A DNA stretch of 64,000 bases from CAYNRA01 sp046293395 (GTDB lineage Bacteria; Bacteroidota; Bacteroidia; Cytophagales; Spirosomataceae): the NCBI GenBank assembly GCA_046293395.1, contig JBKBOU010000001.1, forward strand, positions 248,001 through 312,000, written 5' to 3'. Under the pieces are notes generated by a model that had not been told where the DNA came from, ran no database searches, and was given only the letters and a program-made list of their open reading frames with translations. The first letter of the stretch is position 1, and each line of letters begins with the position of its first letter. The position numbers and the translations under genes are program-made. Of this stretch, positions 1 to 9,612 are shown piece after piece.

Positions 1-2
1 TA

Positions 3-725
3 TTTAATACATTTGGAAATGAGCTAAATATCATTGGTGGCGGCGCTGGCTTTATGACGTTAAAACAACAACCGTGTATTTTCACAAACGCTGGGGTTTT
101 TCAAGATGGAGGGGTAATCGCCTTGTTAAAGAATACGTGTAAAATCGGTGTAAAACACGGGTGGGATGTTCTAGAAGGCCCTTTTTTGGCTACTTCTACC
201 GATAAAAATTGCATCAATGAACTGAATTGGAGACCTGCATTTGAGGTATATCAAGAAGTTATCGAGAATAATTCTGATTACCGATTTACCAAAGATAACT
301 TCTTTGAAATTGCAAAAAGTTTCCCTTTTGGTATTCACAAAGAAGGAACTGAAATCATTGTTCGCGATCCATTTGTTGTAAATGAAGAAAAAGGAATCTT
401 ATGTCTTTCAGAAGTTCCTGAAAACTCTACACTGCAAATATTGCACGGAAATCCTTCTTCACTCATCGCAGCAGCGCATTCTGTCGCTCTCGAAAGCATA
501 GATAATGATGTTTATGACACAGATTTACTCCTGTTTGATTGTATTTCCCGCGTCATGTTTTTAGGTAATCAATTTGAGGACGAACTCTCCGCCATTCAAA
601 AACATACCCCAAACGGAAACGCCCCTTTGCGCGGTGTGGCTACTTTGGGCGAAATTGCTACGGCTGGGAATGGCTTCGTTGAGTTCTTCAATAAAACCAT
701 TGTCGCCTGTAATTTGAAGAATTAA
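3..725 (+). CDS. FIST-domain sensory protein, 5' truncated
   Basis: The reading frame is open from the first bases of the window, so the true start lies to the left; the first ATG at 54 is internal to the conserved region. The visible part holds the end of a FIST_N domain (glycine-rich GGGAGF stretch, residues about 12-17 of the fragment) and a FIST_C domain with its small-ligand-sensor-like layout. FIST proteins are predicted sensors of small molecules, possibly amino acids, and are usually linked to signalling proteins. Here the stop codon overlaps the start of a hybrid histidine kinase by one base (TAATG), so the two are almost certainly translated together and the FIST protein probably supplies the input for that kinase. 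The family call rests on motif pattern and context; the ligand is unknown. Confidence 0.75.
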   Translation, partial: FNTFGNELNIIGGGAGFMTLKQQPCIFTNAGVFQDGGVIALLKNTCKIGVKHGWDVLEGPFLATSTDKNCINELNWRPAFEVYQEVIENNSDYRFTKDNFFEIAKSFPFGIHKEGTEIIVRDPFVVNEEKGILCLSEVPENSTLQILHGNPSSLIAAAHSVALESIDNDVYDTDLLLFDCISRVMFLGNQFEDELSAIQKHTPNGNAPLRGVATLGEIATAGNGFVEFFNKTIVACNLKN

Positions 726-3181
726 TGAATAGCAAAAGTGATATTGTCCAGGAATTGTCTTCCTTGTACGAACTGTCTTTGTCAATTGGGGGCTCCTTAT
801 CGCTGAAAGAAACTAGTGAAAGTTTCTTGAAAGTCTGGATGCGCCAAAAAAACATTGACTTTGGCTCTCTCTGGATTTGCGATTCAATGCTTGAAAAAGA
901 GGCGGTTCCGAACCAATATCAACTTGTTTATGCGCATCCAATTGCATTTACGCATGTAAAATCCCTTGTTTTTCCTCCCAGATTTTGTGCCAGCCTACGC
1001 GTAAATAAAACCATACAAATTAATTCTGAATCTGCTGATTATCAGCTATTTGTTAAGGAAAATATCCGTCAACATGGAACCTATTGGCTGATTCCTGTTC
1101 CTGCTATTGGCTTTATCAAACTGTTTTTTCATGCCAATAATCCGAGTGCGCTTGCCTTTGGAGAAAAAGACATCAAAAAAGTTGAAAAAGTCCTTACTAA
1201 ACTTGCGTACGCATTAAAAACATGTATGCTGCACCAACAAGTATTGGAGGATATTGAGCAAAAAACGAAGTACAAAAAAGAAATTCAAAAACTAGCCCTT
1301 GTTGCAGAAAAAACAGAAAATCTCATTATTATTTCAAATCCGTACGGTGAAATTGAGTGGGTAAATGAAGCTTTTGAGAAAGTTTCAGGATACCAATTGA
1401 CCGAAATCATTGGACGAAAACCCGGTTCTTTTTTGCAGGGAAAAGAGACAGACAAATCGGTTGTTTCGCAAGTAAGTGCGCATTTAAAAGAACAAATTAG
1501 TTTTCGGTACGAGATACTAAATTACACAAAATCAGGTGAAACCTATTGGGTGGATGTGTCTATTCAGCCCGTTTTTAATGAAAATAACGAATTAATTCAT
1601 TTTGTAGCCGTCGAATCTGACATTACCAAGCGCAAGAAGGAACAACAAGAATTGCAAGAAGCCAAAGAAAAAGCGGAGGAAGCAGGACGGGTGAAGCAGG
1701 AATTTTTGTCTGTTGTAAGTCATGAGATTCGAACTCCCTTAAATGCCATTTTGGGCATGGCTACCTTGTTACAGAAAACCAATTTGTCGCCAGCTCAATT
1801 GGATTATCTCCAAACAATTCAGGTTTCTACGGATAATTTGCAGTTGATTATTACCAGTATTCTTGATTTTTCGGCTATTGAGTCCGGGAATTTAACAATT
1901 CAACAAGTTCCGTTTGATTTGGTGAAATTGGTACAAAATATCAACAACAGCAATCAGTTGCGTGCAGAAGAAAAGGGAAATGGACTTTACTTAGAGTTAG
2001 ACGAACGAATACAAGCAACCTTGAGTGGAGATGCGGTTCGGTTAGGTCAGGTTTTACTTAATTTGGTGAGTAATGCGATTAAATTCACGAATAATGGAAG
2101 TATAAAATTAGAGGTAAAGCTAGTGACCAAAATGCAGAACGCCTTGGTTATTCGGTTTGCTGTTGAAGACACCGGAAAAGGTATTCCGTTGTCTATGCAA
2201 CAACGTATTTTTGAAAGTTTCACCCAAGAAGACTCCAGCATTAGTAGGAAATACGGTGGGACTGGTCTGGGGCTGAGTATTTCACAGAAATTGGTAAACT
2301 TGATGGGAGGTGAGTTGAAGCTCGTCAGTGAAGAACAAAAAGGGACAAAAGTGTCCTTTATTTTAGGTTTTCCGATTGCCCAAGAGATTGTCGAAAAAGT
2401 AAAAGTAGAATTTCCAACTCAACAATTAATGGGTAAAAAAGTATTGCTTGTAGAAGACAATACGATGAATCAATTTTTTACACAGAAATTACTGGAAGGC
2501 TGGGGAATGCAAGTGGAAATTGCATCAAACGGAGTAGAAGGAGTGCAAAAAGCGTCTATTCAGTCTTTTGACATTATTTTAATGGATATTCAGATGCCTG
2601 AAATGGATGGCATTCAGGCTACTCAACAAATCAGAAAAGACAAAAAGAAAGTACCGATTATCGCCTTGACTGCCATGAGCTCGAAGGAAGAAATTATTCG
2701 ATTAAATGGCGAGAATTTCAATGATTATGTGCTTAAACCATTCAATGCGAGTGAATTACAAAGTAAATTGGAGGAACACTTATTTCATCCTTCTTCATTT
2801 TCTTTGAGTTTTCCTCAAGAAACAGAGGGAAATAGGGTAGAAGAAAAACTGTATTCTAGCCAACTTTTAGCGCAAATGATGCACGGGCAGCCGGCTCAAA
2901 TCAAGCAAATGGAAGGTTTGTTCATTGAACAAGTGAAAGAAGCTTTGGTTGAAATGTCTCACTTCGAAACCCAAAATGCGTGGGGAAATATTGCACAAAT
3001 TGCACACAAATTGAAGGCGTCGATTGATATGTTGCAGATTGATTCGCTCAAAAAAACCATTCGAGATTTAGAAAATCAAGAAAAATTGGCATTAGGCGTG
3101 ATAGAAAAGAAACTTATCGTCTCAGAAGTTAAGCAGACGTTGCAAAAAGTATGTGCCCAAATTGAAGCTTCATATCAATGA
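725..3181 (+). CDS. soluble hybrid histidine kinase (GAF-like, PAS, HisKA, HATPase, REC, HPt)
   Basis: An 818-residue phosphorelay protein without a membrane segment. In order: a GAF-like N-terminal region (about 1-165), a PAS domain (about 190-310), a short coiled coil, HisKA with the phospho-accepting H333 in SHEIRTPLNA, a HATPase_c domain with the GTGLGLSI box, a receiver domain with phospho-acceptor D621 in LMDIQMPEMDG, and a C-terminal HPt domain with H761 in AHKLKAS. All three phosphorylation residues are present, so a complete His-Asp-His relay is possible within one chain. It starts inside the stop of the FIST gene and its own stop overlaps the following glycosyltransferase, which makes a tight operon. 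The output response regulator is not in the window. Confidence 0.93.
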   Translation: MNSKSDIVQELSSLYELSLSIGGSLSLKETSESFLKVWMRQKNIDFGSLWICDSMLEKEAVPNQYQLVYAHPIAFTHVKSLVFPPRFCASLRVNKTIQINSESADYQLFVKENIRQHGTYWLIPVPAIGFIKLFFHANNPSALAFGEKDIKKVEKVLTKLAYALKTCMLHQQVLEDIEQKTKYKKEIQKLALVAEKTENLIIISNPYGEIEWVNEAFEKVSGYQLTEIIGRKPGSFLQGKETDKSVVSQVSAHLKEQISFRYEILNYTKSGETYWVDVSIQPVFNENNELIHFVAVESDITKRKKEQQELQEAKEKAEEAGRVKQEFLSVVSHEIRTPLNAILGMATLLQKTNLSPAQLDYLQTIQVSTDNLQLIITSILDFSAIESGNLTIQQVPFDLVKLVQNINNSNQLRAEEKGNGLYLELDERIQATLSGDAVRLGQVLLNLVSNAIKFTNNGSIKLEVKLVTKMQNALVIRFAVEDTGKGIPLSMQQRIFESFTQEDSSISRKYGGTGLGLSISQKLVNLMGGELKLVSEEQKGTKVSFILGFPIAQEIVEKVKVEFPTQQLMGKKVLLVEDNTMNQFFTQKLLEGWGMQVEIASNGVEGVQKASIQSFDIILMDIQMPEMDGIQATQQIRKDKKKVPIIALTAMSSKEEIIRLNGENFNDYVLKPFNASELQSKLEEHLFHPSSFSLSFPQETEGNRVEEKLYSSQLLAQMMHGQPAQIKQMEGLFIEQVKEALVEMSHFETQNAWGNIAQIAHKLKASIDMLQIDSLKKTIRDLENQEKLALGVIEKKLIVSEVKQTLQKVCAQIEASYQ

Positions 3182-4086
3182 TGTATCCACTTGTTTCCAT
3201 TATTACGGTCAATTACAATCAATCCGCTTTGACGTTGGAGTTATTGGCATCTTTGGCTCAAATCTCCTACCCTTCGGTCGAGATAATCGTAGTGGATAAT
3301 GGCTCTTCTGAAAGCCCCAAAGCGTTGATTCAGCGTGCATATCCGCAAGTGATAGTCATCGAATCTTCAGAAAATCTAGGGTTTGCTGGCGGGAATAACT
3401 TGGGAATTTCTATTTCAAAAGGTAATTTCTGCCTTTTTTTAAACAACGATACTGAGGTTGAGCCTTCATTTTTAGAGCCGCTTGTAAATGCCATGAAACA
3501 GACTAGCCAAATGGGAATTGCTGCGGCAAAACTCCGTTATTTTGAAGCGAAAGAAACCCTACAGTTTGCAGGTTCTACGCCCATGCACCCCTGGAAAATT
3601 CAAAGTTTTGCTTACGGATTTGGCGAAAAAGACGAAGGTCAATGGGATTATTTTCAGGAAACAGCGCTGGCTCACGGTGCTGCCATGTTGGTCAGAAGTT
3701 CTGTGATCAAAGAAGTGGGTCCGATGCCACTTGCTTATTTTCTCTACTACGAAGAAATCGACTGGTGTGAACAAATTAAAAAGGCAGGTTATACGATATT
3801 TTTCGTTCCAGACTCCCTCGTTTGGCATAAAGAATCGCGAAGTATCGGAAAGAAAAGTCCTCTTCAAATTTACTATAAATCTAGAAATAGATTATTGTTT
3901 GCACGAAGATGGCGAAAAGGTGTACTTCTTTATCTGTCAATAAGTTATCTACTTGTTGTCTTACTAAAAGATGTAATTAAGTATGTTTTCCTAGGTAATT
4001 TTAATGCTGCATTGCAAATTTTTCGTGCCTTGATTTGGCACGTAATGTACAAGGAAAAGACTAAATCTCCAATTGCTTCTGAATAA
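3178..4086 (+). CDS. family 2 glycosyltransferase (rhamnosyltransferase-like)
   Basis: A 302-residue GT-A fold enzyme. The N-terminus VSIITVNYN, the VVDNGSS motif (about residues 38-44), the GFAGGNN loop and the NNDTE acidic motif, which takes the place of DXD for the metal and nucleotide-sugar, identify a GT2 enzyme of the WbbL/rhamnosyltransferase type. A hydrophobic segment near residues 245-270 suggests attachment to the inner membrane. It overlaps the kinase gene by four bases (two successive ATG codons are possible starts) and its 3' end overlaps the convergent second kinase gene by 26 bases. It probably adds a sugar to a surface glycan; the donor and acceptor cannot be read from sequence. 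The exopolysaccharide operon begins about 2.6 kb downstream. Confidence 0.9.
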   Translation: MMYPLVSIITVNYNQSALTLELLASLAQISYPSVEIIVVDNGSSESPKALIQRAYPQVIVIESSENLGFAGGNNLGISISKGNFCLFLNNDTEVEPSFLEPLVNAMKQTSQMGIAAAKLRYFEAKETLQFAGSTPMHPWKIQSFAYGFGEKDEGQWDYFQETALAHGAAMLVRSSVIKEVGPMPLAYFLYYEEIDWCEQIKKAGYTIFFVPDSLVWHKESRSIGKKSPLQIYYKSRNRLLFARRWRKGVLLYLSISYLLVVLLKDVIKYVFLGNFNAALQIFRALIWHVMYKEKTKSPIASE

Positions 4087-6478
4087 CATTAAAAACTCTT
4101 TCTTGGATTTCTAAAATCAATTCTTGAATATTTTTCAATTGATTTTCACTGGATATTTGGGCATTATTTTTTTCAATCTCTTGGATTTTTTGGGTAAAAA
4201 CCGGGAATCCGATTAACGTAAAAGAAGGTTTGATTTGGTGTAAAAGCCCCCGAATACTCTCCCAATCTTCCTGCACAACGGCTTCTTTAAGTTTGGAGAC
4301 TTCCAATGGAATCGTCTGCGCGAATATACCAATCAGATGCTTTGCATAAGCCGTATCTTCATTATACCATTTTTGAAAAGTAGCAGTCAAAGATTCCTGA
4401 TAAATGGATTCCTCTTTTTTGGGTTCTACGGTTTGTTCTGCTGATTGTATGGGTAAATATTTCTCAAGAATTAGTCGCAAATCGTATGGTTTGAATGGTT
4501 TAGCCAGGTAATCATTGAGCCCGTATGCGTAGGCAATTTCCAATTCCTCCGAAATGGCAGAGGCAGTAAGTGCGATAATCGGTACGTGCTGGTTTAGACA
4601 AGTCGAATCTTTTCTTATTTTTTCTGTCAGTTCATACCCAGAACTATCCGGTAGCCGGACATCCATCAAGATAAGGTCATATTGTTTGGAACTTGTCATT
4701 TGCAATGTTTCTTGTCCATTCTGAGCGATTTCAAACGGAATTAGCCATTTTTCCAAGAGTCCTTCCATGTATTTTTGGTTGATGAGATTGTCTTCAACAA
4801 CCAAAATTGTTGTGTTTTCCCAATTGTGTATGGTGTATTTCTCAATTTTTTTGATGACCTCCGGTAATTTTCCGCTGTTTTTAAGTGGCAAGGTAAAACT
4901 AAATGTAGTGCCTTCGCCCAGTGTACTTTCCACTGAAATCTCTCCACCGTGTAAATTCACCAAGCGTTTTACGATGGCAAGACCAAGCCCAGTGCCGCCA
5001 AAAGTAGTCTTAACATCTTGATCTGCTTGTTTGAAACTATCAAAAATTCGTTTTTGACCTTCTTCACTCATCCCAATTCCTGTATCTTTTATTTTAAATT
5101 CAGTCATGAGGAGAGGTCCCAAAACACAGAGCAACGAAACTTCGATTTCAATATGCCCTTTTTGTGTAAATTTAAAGGCATTACTGAGTAAATTTAGGAT
5201 AATTTGAGTGAGAAATGTAGAGTCACCAATGACTTGATGTTCGATGTTTTCGTCGTACGTAAAAAGAAGTCGAATACCTTTTTGTTTGGCTTGAATCCGG
5301 AAGGCTTGCAAGACACTGTTCATCAAATCTTTGAGATGAAAAGTACTTTCAACTAGTGCCATTTCACCAGCTTCAATCTTAGAAATATCGAGTACGTCTG
5401 ATACGAGTTTCAATAGAACTTCGGCAGAATAGTGAATGGCACTGAGGTATTCACGTTGTTTCTTAGTAGGGGAGGTATCGTACATCAAGTGTGTCATACC
5501 GACGATGGCATGAATGGGCGTTCGGATTTCATGACTCATGTTTGCGAGGAACATTTTTTCTGCCTTTCGTGCTTCTTCTGCCGCATTTCGCGCGGTGTGA
5601 AGAGCTTCTTCCATCAATTTACGCTCGGTAATGTCCAAATGAATCCCGACAGACCCCGTAATATCTCCCCACTGGTTTTTTATGGGCGCTCCATTTACGA
5701 TTACCCAACATACATCACCATTTTTTTTCCGTATCGGCACTTCATATACGCTTGGTGTTCCGGTTTGTCGTGTTTGATTTTGAGCATGTATAAAAGGAAT
5801 GAAAAGTTCATCAGCTAGTAAGAAATCCGCTGCTTTCTGTCCAATTAGTTCGTGTTCAGTATAGCCTGTCAGTTCGCAAAAGCGTGCATATACCTTGTGT
5901 ATGACATCATTTTTATCTACTTCAATGAGTGCCAAATCCATGTTATCGACGATACTTCTGTATTTGGCTTCTTCCTCTGTTATTTTTGCATATTTCTGGA
6001 TAATGGTCGAAATGTCTTTGTATTGCCAGAGGACTCCTACAAACGCGTGTGCTTGAAAGATAGGAATGTAATCTTGAGATAGATACATGCCAGATTTGGT
6101 GGTTATTATCTCATTTCTCACCTCTCTCTTCGCCGTGAACGAGGGAGAAAGTGCGTGGAATATAGCGGAGTAATTCGGAATACTATTTTCTAGGTAGGGA
6201 GTCAGCACTTTTACAGACCTTCCTACCAATTCTTGGGGCTGGTAAGGAATCTGAAATAATTCACAATAGGATTGATTGAGGCGACTTATATTTTGTTTTA
6301 CGTCTTCTACCATATAGGGGCTCGCAAGGTCTTCAATAGGAACAAGTGGGGTGGAATACGTCGTTCTGTCGAGAAGCAACAGCGCTTTTTCGAGACGTTG
6401 GATTCGTTCGTGGGCAGACTCAAGTTCTTGTTGCTTGTTCGCCAATTGGTTCAGTAGCGCATTCGATTCCTGTTTCAC
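4061..6478 (-). CDS. hybrid histidine kinase with two PAS domains, REC and HPt
   Basis: An 805-residue cytoplasmic sensor kinase. It has an N-terminal coiled coil (about 1-35), two PAS domains (about 40-160 and 168-288, the second followed by the typical DITERK exit), HisKA with H316 in SHEIRTPIHA, HATPase_c with GTGLGLAI, a receiver domain with D606 in LMDVRLPDSS, and a C-terminal HPt domain with H747 in LLHQIKPSF. No membrane segment is seen, so the signal is probably internal (redox or small molecule through PAS). It faces the FIST/kinase/glycosyltransferase operon and diverges from the exopolysaccharide operon; the 232 bases between 6,479 and 6,710 must hold both promoters. A role in controlling surface polysaccharide is plausible from position only. 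Confidence 0.92.
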   Translation of the reverse strand: MKQESNALLNQLANKQQELESAHERIQRLEKALLLLDRTTYSTPLVPIEDLASPYMVEDVKQNISRLNQSYCELFQIPYQPQELVGRSVKVLTPYLENSIPNYSAIFHALSPSFTAKREVRNEIITTKSGMYLSQDYIPIFQAHAFVGVLWQYKDISTIIQKYAKITEEEAKYRSIVDNMDLALIEVDKNDVIHKVYARFCELTGYTEHELIGQKAADFLLADELFIPFIHAQNQTRQTGTPSVYEVPIRKKNGDVCWVIVNGAPIKNQWGDITGSVGIHLDITERKLMEEALHTARNAAEEARKAEKMFLANMSHEIRTPIHAIVGMTHLMYDTSPTKKQREYLSAIHYSAEVLLKLVSDVLDISKIEAGEMALVESTFHLKDLMNSVLQAFRIQAKQKGIRLLFTYDENIEHQVIGDSTFLTQIILNLLSNAFKFTQKGHIEIEVSLLCVLGPLLMTEFKIKDTGIGMSEEGQKRIFDSFKQADQDVKTTFGGTGLGLAIVKRLVNLHGGEISVESTLGEGTTFSFTLPLKNSGKLPEVIKKIEKYTIHNWENTTILVVEDNLINQKYMEGLLEKWLIPFEIAQNGQETLQMTSSKQYDLILMDVRLPDSSGYELTEKIRKDSTCLNQHVPIIALTASAISEELEIAYAYGLNDYLAKPFKPYDLRLILEKYLPIQSAEQTVEPKKEESIYQESLTATFQKWYNEDTAYAKHLIGIFAQTIPLEVSKLKEAVVQEDWESIRGLLHQIKPSFTLIGFPVFTQKIQEIEKNNAQISSENQLKNIQELILEIQERVFNVIQKQLEI

Positions 6479-6710
6479 TGTTTTTTTTCCTTTTAGGACG
6501 TTAGAGGGGTAGTAGGTGTACCTTTTTTTATTTTACGAGCACGAAAAACCATTCATCAATAATCATGCTAGACTGTTTTCCAAAATAAGTTTTCTTTTCC
6601 ATTTTTTGGAAGTGTAGAAATGTATTTTGTTTGTAAATACTTGATAATTAGAGATTTATCTGTTTAGCACCAAATTGGCAGCATGTTTTATATCCAAATT
6701 ATTTTGCGAT

Positions 6711-7445
6711 ATGAAACCTAAAAAAATACTTTTCTTTTTTTCTATCCTTTTCTGCTACACGGCGAATGCGCAAGACGCCAAACCGTTAGTTCGGGCATTA
6801 CCCCCGTTGGAAACCGTACTTTCGTGGGCTGAAAAGACATCCTACCGCGTGAAGGAACAAGAAATGATGAGCCTTGAGAAACAAGAGTCTATCGCCATCG
6901 CTCAAAAAAAATGGATGGACAAAGTATTTGTTGATTTAGGTGCCCAACGTTCCAATAACGGGGCAGTTTTGAATGTGTCAAACTCTTTGACCGATGGGGA
7001 CGTTAATTCATTAAGCTTCCAAAACTTGAATTCGCTTCGTACTGGTTTGACTGTTCGCTTGAGCCTTTTTGATGGCTTGGGTAGAAAACACCTCATCCAG
7101 GAAGCTGCTTTCCGGAAACAAGCCTCCGATTATCGAATTTTATACTTAAAGCAAGAAGCGCAACAAACGATTACCTCTTTATACAAAGATATTGCCTTGA
7201 TGGGTAGAATCATTGGTATCAAAGCGGAGAAACAAACCATGTTGCAATTGCAAAAACAACTGGCAGAAAAAGAGTTCAAACAAGGGCAAATCCATCTTTC
7301 TGAGCTGGCACGGGTGAGTGAACTCGCAGCCAACGCCCGCATTGATTTTGAAACAGCTCTCAACGAATACGATAAGGCATTTAGCGCACTGGAATTGCTC
7401 GTGGGCGTTTCTTTTGATTCATTAAATCAAGCCAAGAAACCATGA
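6711..7445 (+). CDS. half-size TolC-like outer membrane efflux protein
   Basis: A 244-residue exported protein. The start at 6,711 is an ATG followed by a clear signal peptide (lysines, a hydrophobic run, cleavage near TANAQ); longer readings need a TTG. The mature part is rich in long amphipathic helices with the LRTGLTVRLSLFDGLGRKH pattern of TolC-family beta/alpha-barrel subunits. Normal TolC proteins are 420-500 residues with two repeats, so this one is about one repeat long. It is the first gene of an exopolysaccharide operon and overlaps the co-polymerase gene by four bases (ATGA), so it likely forms or helps form the outer-membrane exit, in place of a Wza/OPX protein, which is not seen here. 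Confidence 0.8.
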   Translation: MKPKKILFFFSILFCYTANAQDAKPLVRALPPLETVLSWAEKTSYRVKEQEMMSLEKQESIAIAQKKWMDKVFVDLGAQRSNNGAVLNVSNSLTDGDVNSLSFQNLNSLRTGLTVRLSLFDGLGRKHLIQEAAFRKQASDYRILYLKQEAQQTITSLYKDIALMGRIIGIKAEKQTMLQLQKQLAEKEFKQGQIHLSELARVSELAANARIDFETALNEYDKAFSALELLVGVSFDSLNQAKKP

Positions 7446-9607
7446 ATCTGATAGAATTTATTCGGCTTATTCGCGCTCATTTACTCCTCCTTTTTACTGT
7501 TCCAATTTTAATGGCAGGGTTGACATACTGGCTGGTCAAGGACGGTGATAGAGAATATACAACAACATCTATGATTTATACTGGATTATCTACTGGTGTG
7601 AATATCGAAAATACGGGGGAGTCGCGAAGAGACCAATTTGTGGTGAATAATTCGTTTGAAAACATCATCAATACCATTAAATCAAAAGAAACCATGCGCG
7701 AAGTAAGTTTTCGGGTATTGGCGCGTGTTTTATTGTTGAAAGAAGCCGATGGAGATAACATCAATCCCAAAAATTTTGAAAAACTGAAAGAATGGATTAC
7801 GCCTGAATTACGCAAACAATTGGTGGTTCCGGGTAATGAAGAAGCGACGTTCCAACGCTTAACGCTAGCCTATAAATCAGGAAAACCCAAAGAAATTCAA
7901 ACGCTTTTCAATGAAGATAAAACGCCTTTTAGCTTGAAAGTACTTTCTGAAATTAAGGCTGTTCGGAAGGGAAGTAGCGACATGATAGAATTATCTTATA
8001 CCTTGAATGATAAGGGTTTATGTGAACAAACGCTTATCCGTTTCTTGGCAGTTTTTATGTATAAATACAAAAACTTGAAAGTATCTGAAACCGGAAATGT
8101 TGTCGAATTTTTTGAAAATCAACTGAATGCAGCCAAAAATGATTTGCAACGCGTTGAGGGTTCAATGAAAAATTTCAGAGAACAAGGGCAAATCCTGAAT
8201 TACTACGAACAATCAAAAGCCCTAGCCGGGAAAAAAGAAGACATCACAGACGAACAAAGTAGGTTAGTAGGCGAAATAGAAGCCGCTGAAAATGCACTAA
8301 AAAAATTAGAAGAAAAGTTGTCATTTCATCGCGAAGCATTCTTCCAAAATAAAGATTTATTGGATAATCAAGCTGCGGTTTCCCAACTGCGCGCGTCTCA
8401 GCCCGTGGGTACTCAAACGACTGAAAATCCTTCGTATAAAAAATTAATGGAGGAGGAATTAAAACTCAAGGCAGGTATCGAAAACCTGTATCAGCGCACA
8501 CATAGCACGGAAGGTTTGGAGCTAAAACCAGTGCTCGATTCTTGGTTAGAAAACATGATTCTGCTAGAAAAAAACAAGTCAAAATCGACAGTTTTGGCTA
8601 CACGAATGCGCGAAATCCGAAGCGATTATGCCCGATTTGCGCCCATTGGTTCGGATTTATCGCGACTCGAACGAGAGATTGGCGTGTATGAACGTGCGTA
8701 TATTCAGATTTTGCAAGACTTGAACCAAGCGATTCTGAAAAAACAAAGTATTGAATTATCATCCAAATTAAATATCGTTGATCAACCCGTCACGGTGATT
8801 TTACCGTCCAAAAAATTGGTTTTGGTGATTTTAGCGGGTGTGGTGGGCTTTGTACTTGTGCTTGCATTGCTTATTGTGATGGAAGTGAGCGACCAAACCA
8901 TCAAAACTTCTGAACGCGCAGAAGTCATGACTTCATTAAGTGTTATTGGTACTTTTCCTGTATTCACGCGCCAATCCTTGTCTGAAAAACTGCTTATGCA
9001 CACGTTGGTCGGACAAATGTTAGCCAAACTCAAAGTACGTATCAATCCGGTTTCTACCCCTATTTTGTTGCTTGTCAGTACGCAACCGCAAGAAGGGAAA
9101 ACACTTTGGGGCGAGCGAATCCAATCTTATTTGGCGTTTGCAGGTGCAAAAGTTGTGTTTATTAGACCCGATGACAGTCGAATTTCCAAAGAGCCTAACA
9201 CGTATATTTATCCCGCAGATATGCTTATTTCTGAGGTAAAAAGTCTCTCAGAATTGGCAAATCGAACTATTGACTTGGCTGAATATGATTATTGTTTGTT
9301 GGAATTACCCGCACTGTTGTCTGGAAATGTTCCTGCTGCGTTACTTCGCCAAGCACAGGTTGCTTTACTCACCGTTACGGCCAATCGTTCGTGGAAAAAA
9401 GCCGATAAAAAAGCCATTCAGATGCTTCATGACCTGAAAATGCCCGTAGAATTACTCGTAAACGGTGTTCAGAATAGTTCACTCGAAAATTTATTGGCAG
9501 AAAAGGAAATAGATGACTTGCCTTGGAAACGTCGCTTGAAACGAATTTTCCGCCTCGAATTTAGTCGGAAAGAATGGCAATCAAATGCAAAAAATAACCA
9601 ATTATAA
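7442..9607 (+). CDS. Wzz/Wzc-like polysaccharide co-polymerase with degenerate kinase domain
   Basis: A 721-residue inner-membrane protein. It has an N-terminal Wzz domain with a first membrane span near residues 10-28, a large periplasmic coiled-coil/GNVR region (about 215-440), a second span near 455-485 preceded by the proline-containing segment usual for the family, and a C-terminal P-loop domain like a bacterial tyrosine kinase. The Walker A motif is kept (STQPQEGKT, K553), but the Walker A' motif reads FIRPDDSR instead of the usual DxDxR form, the Walker B aspartate is replaced (LLELPAL), and there is no tyrosine cluster at the C-terminus. It therefore probably regulates chain length without autophosphorylation in the usual way. 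It follows the TolC-like gene with a four-base overlap. Confidence 0.88.
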   Translation: MNLIEFIRLIRAHLLLLFTVPILMAGLTYWLVKDGDREYTTTSMIYTGLSTGVNIENTGESRRDQFVVNNSFENIINTIKSKETMREVSFRVLARVLLLKEADGDNINPKNFEKLKEWITPELRKQLVVPGNEEATFQRLTLAYKSGKPKEIQTLFNEDKTPFSLKVLSEIKAVRKGSSDMIELSYTLNDKGLCEQTLIRFLAVFMYKYKNLKVSETGNVVEFFENQLNAAKNDLQRVEGSMKNFREQGQILNYYEQSKALAGKKEDITDEQSRLVGEIEAAENALKKLEEKLSFHREAFFQNKDLLDNQAAVSQLRASQPVGTQTTENPSYKKLMEEELKLKAGIENLYQRTHSTEGLELKPVLDSWLENMILLEKNKSKSTVLATRMREIRSDYARFAPIGSDLSRLEREIGVYERAYIQILQDLNQAILKKQSIELSSKLNIVDQPVTVILPSKKLVLVILAGVVGFVLVLALLIVMEVSDQTIKTSERAEVMTSLSVIGTFPVFTRQSLSEKLLMHTLVGQMLAKLKVRINPVSTPILLLVSTQPQEGKTLWGERIQSYLAFAGAKVVFIRPDDSRISKEPNTYIYPADMLISEVKSLSELANRTIDLAEYDYCLLELPALLSGNVPAALLRQAQVALLTVTANRSWKKADKKAIQMLHDLKMPVELLVNGVQNSSLENLLAEKEIDDLPWKRRLKRIFRLEFSRKEWQSNAKNNQL

Positions 9608-9612
9608 TTCCT

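Noticed and set aside
5432..5818. 128-codon plus-strand frame inside the second hybrid kinase
   Set aside because: It is a shadow of the real minus-strand kinase domains and has no start or context of its own.
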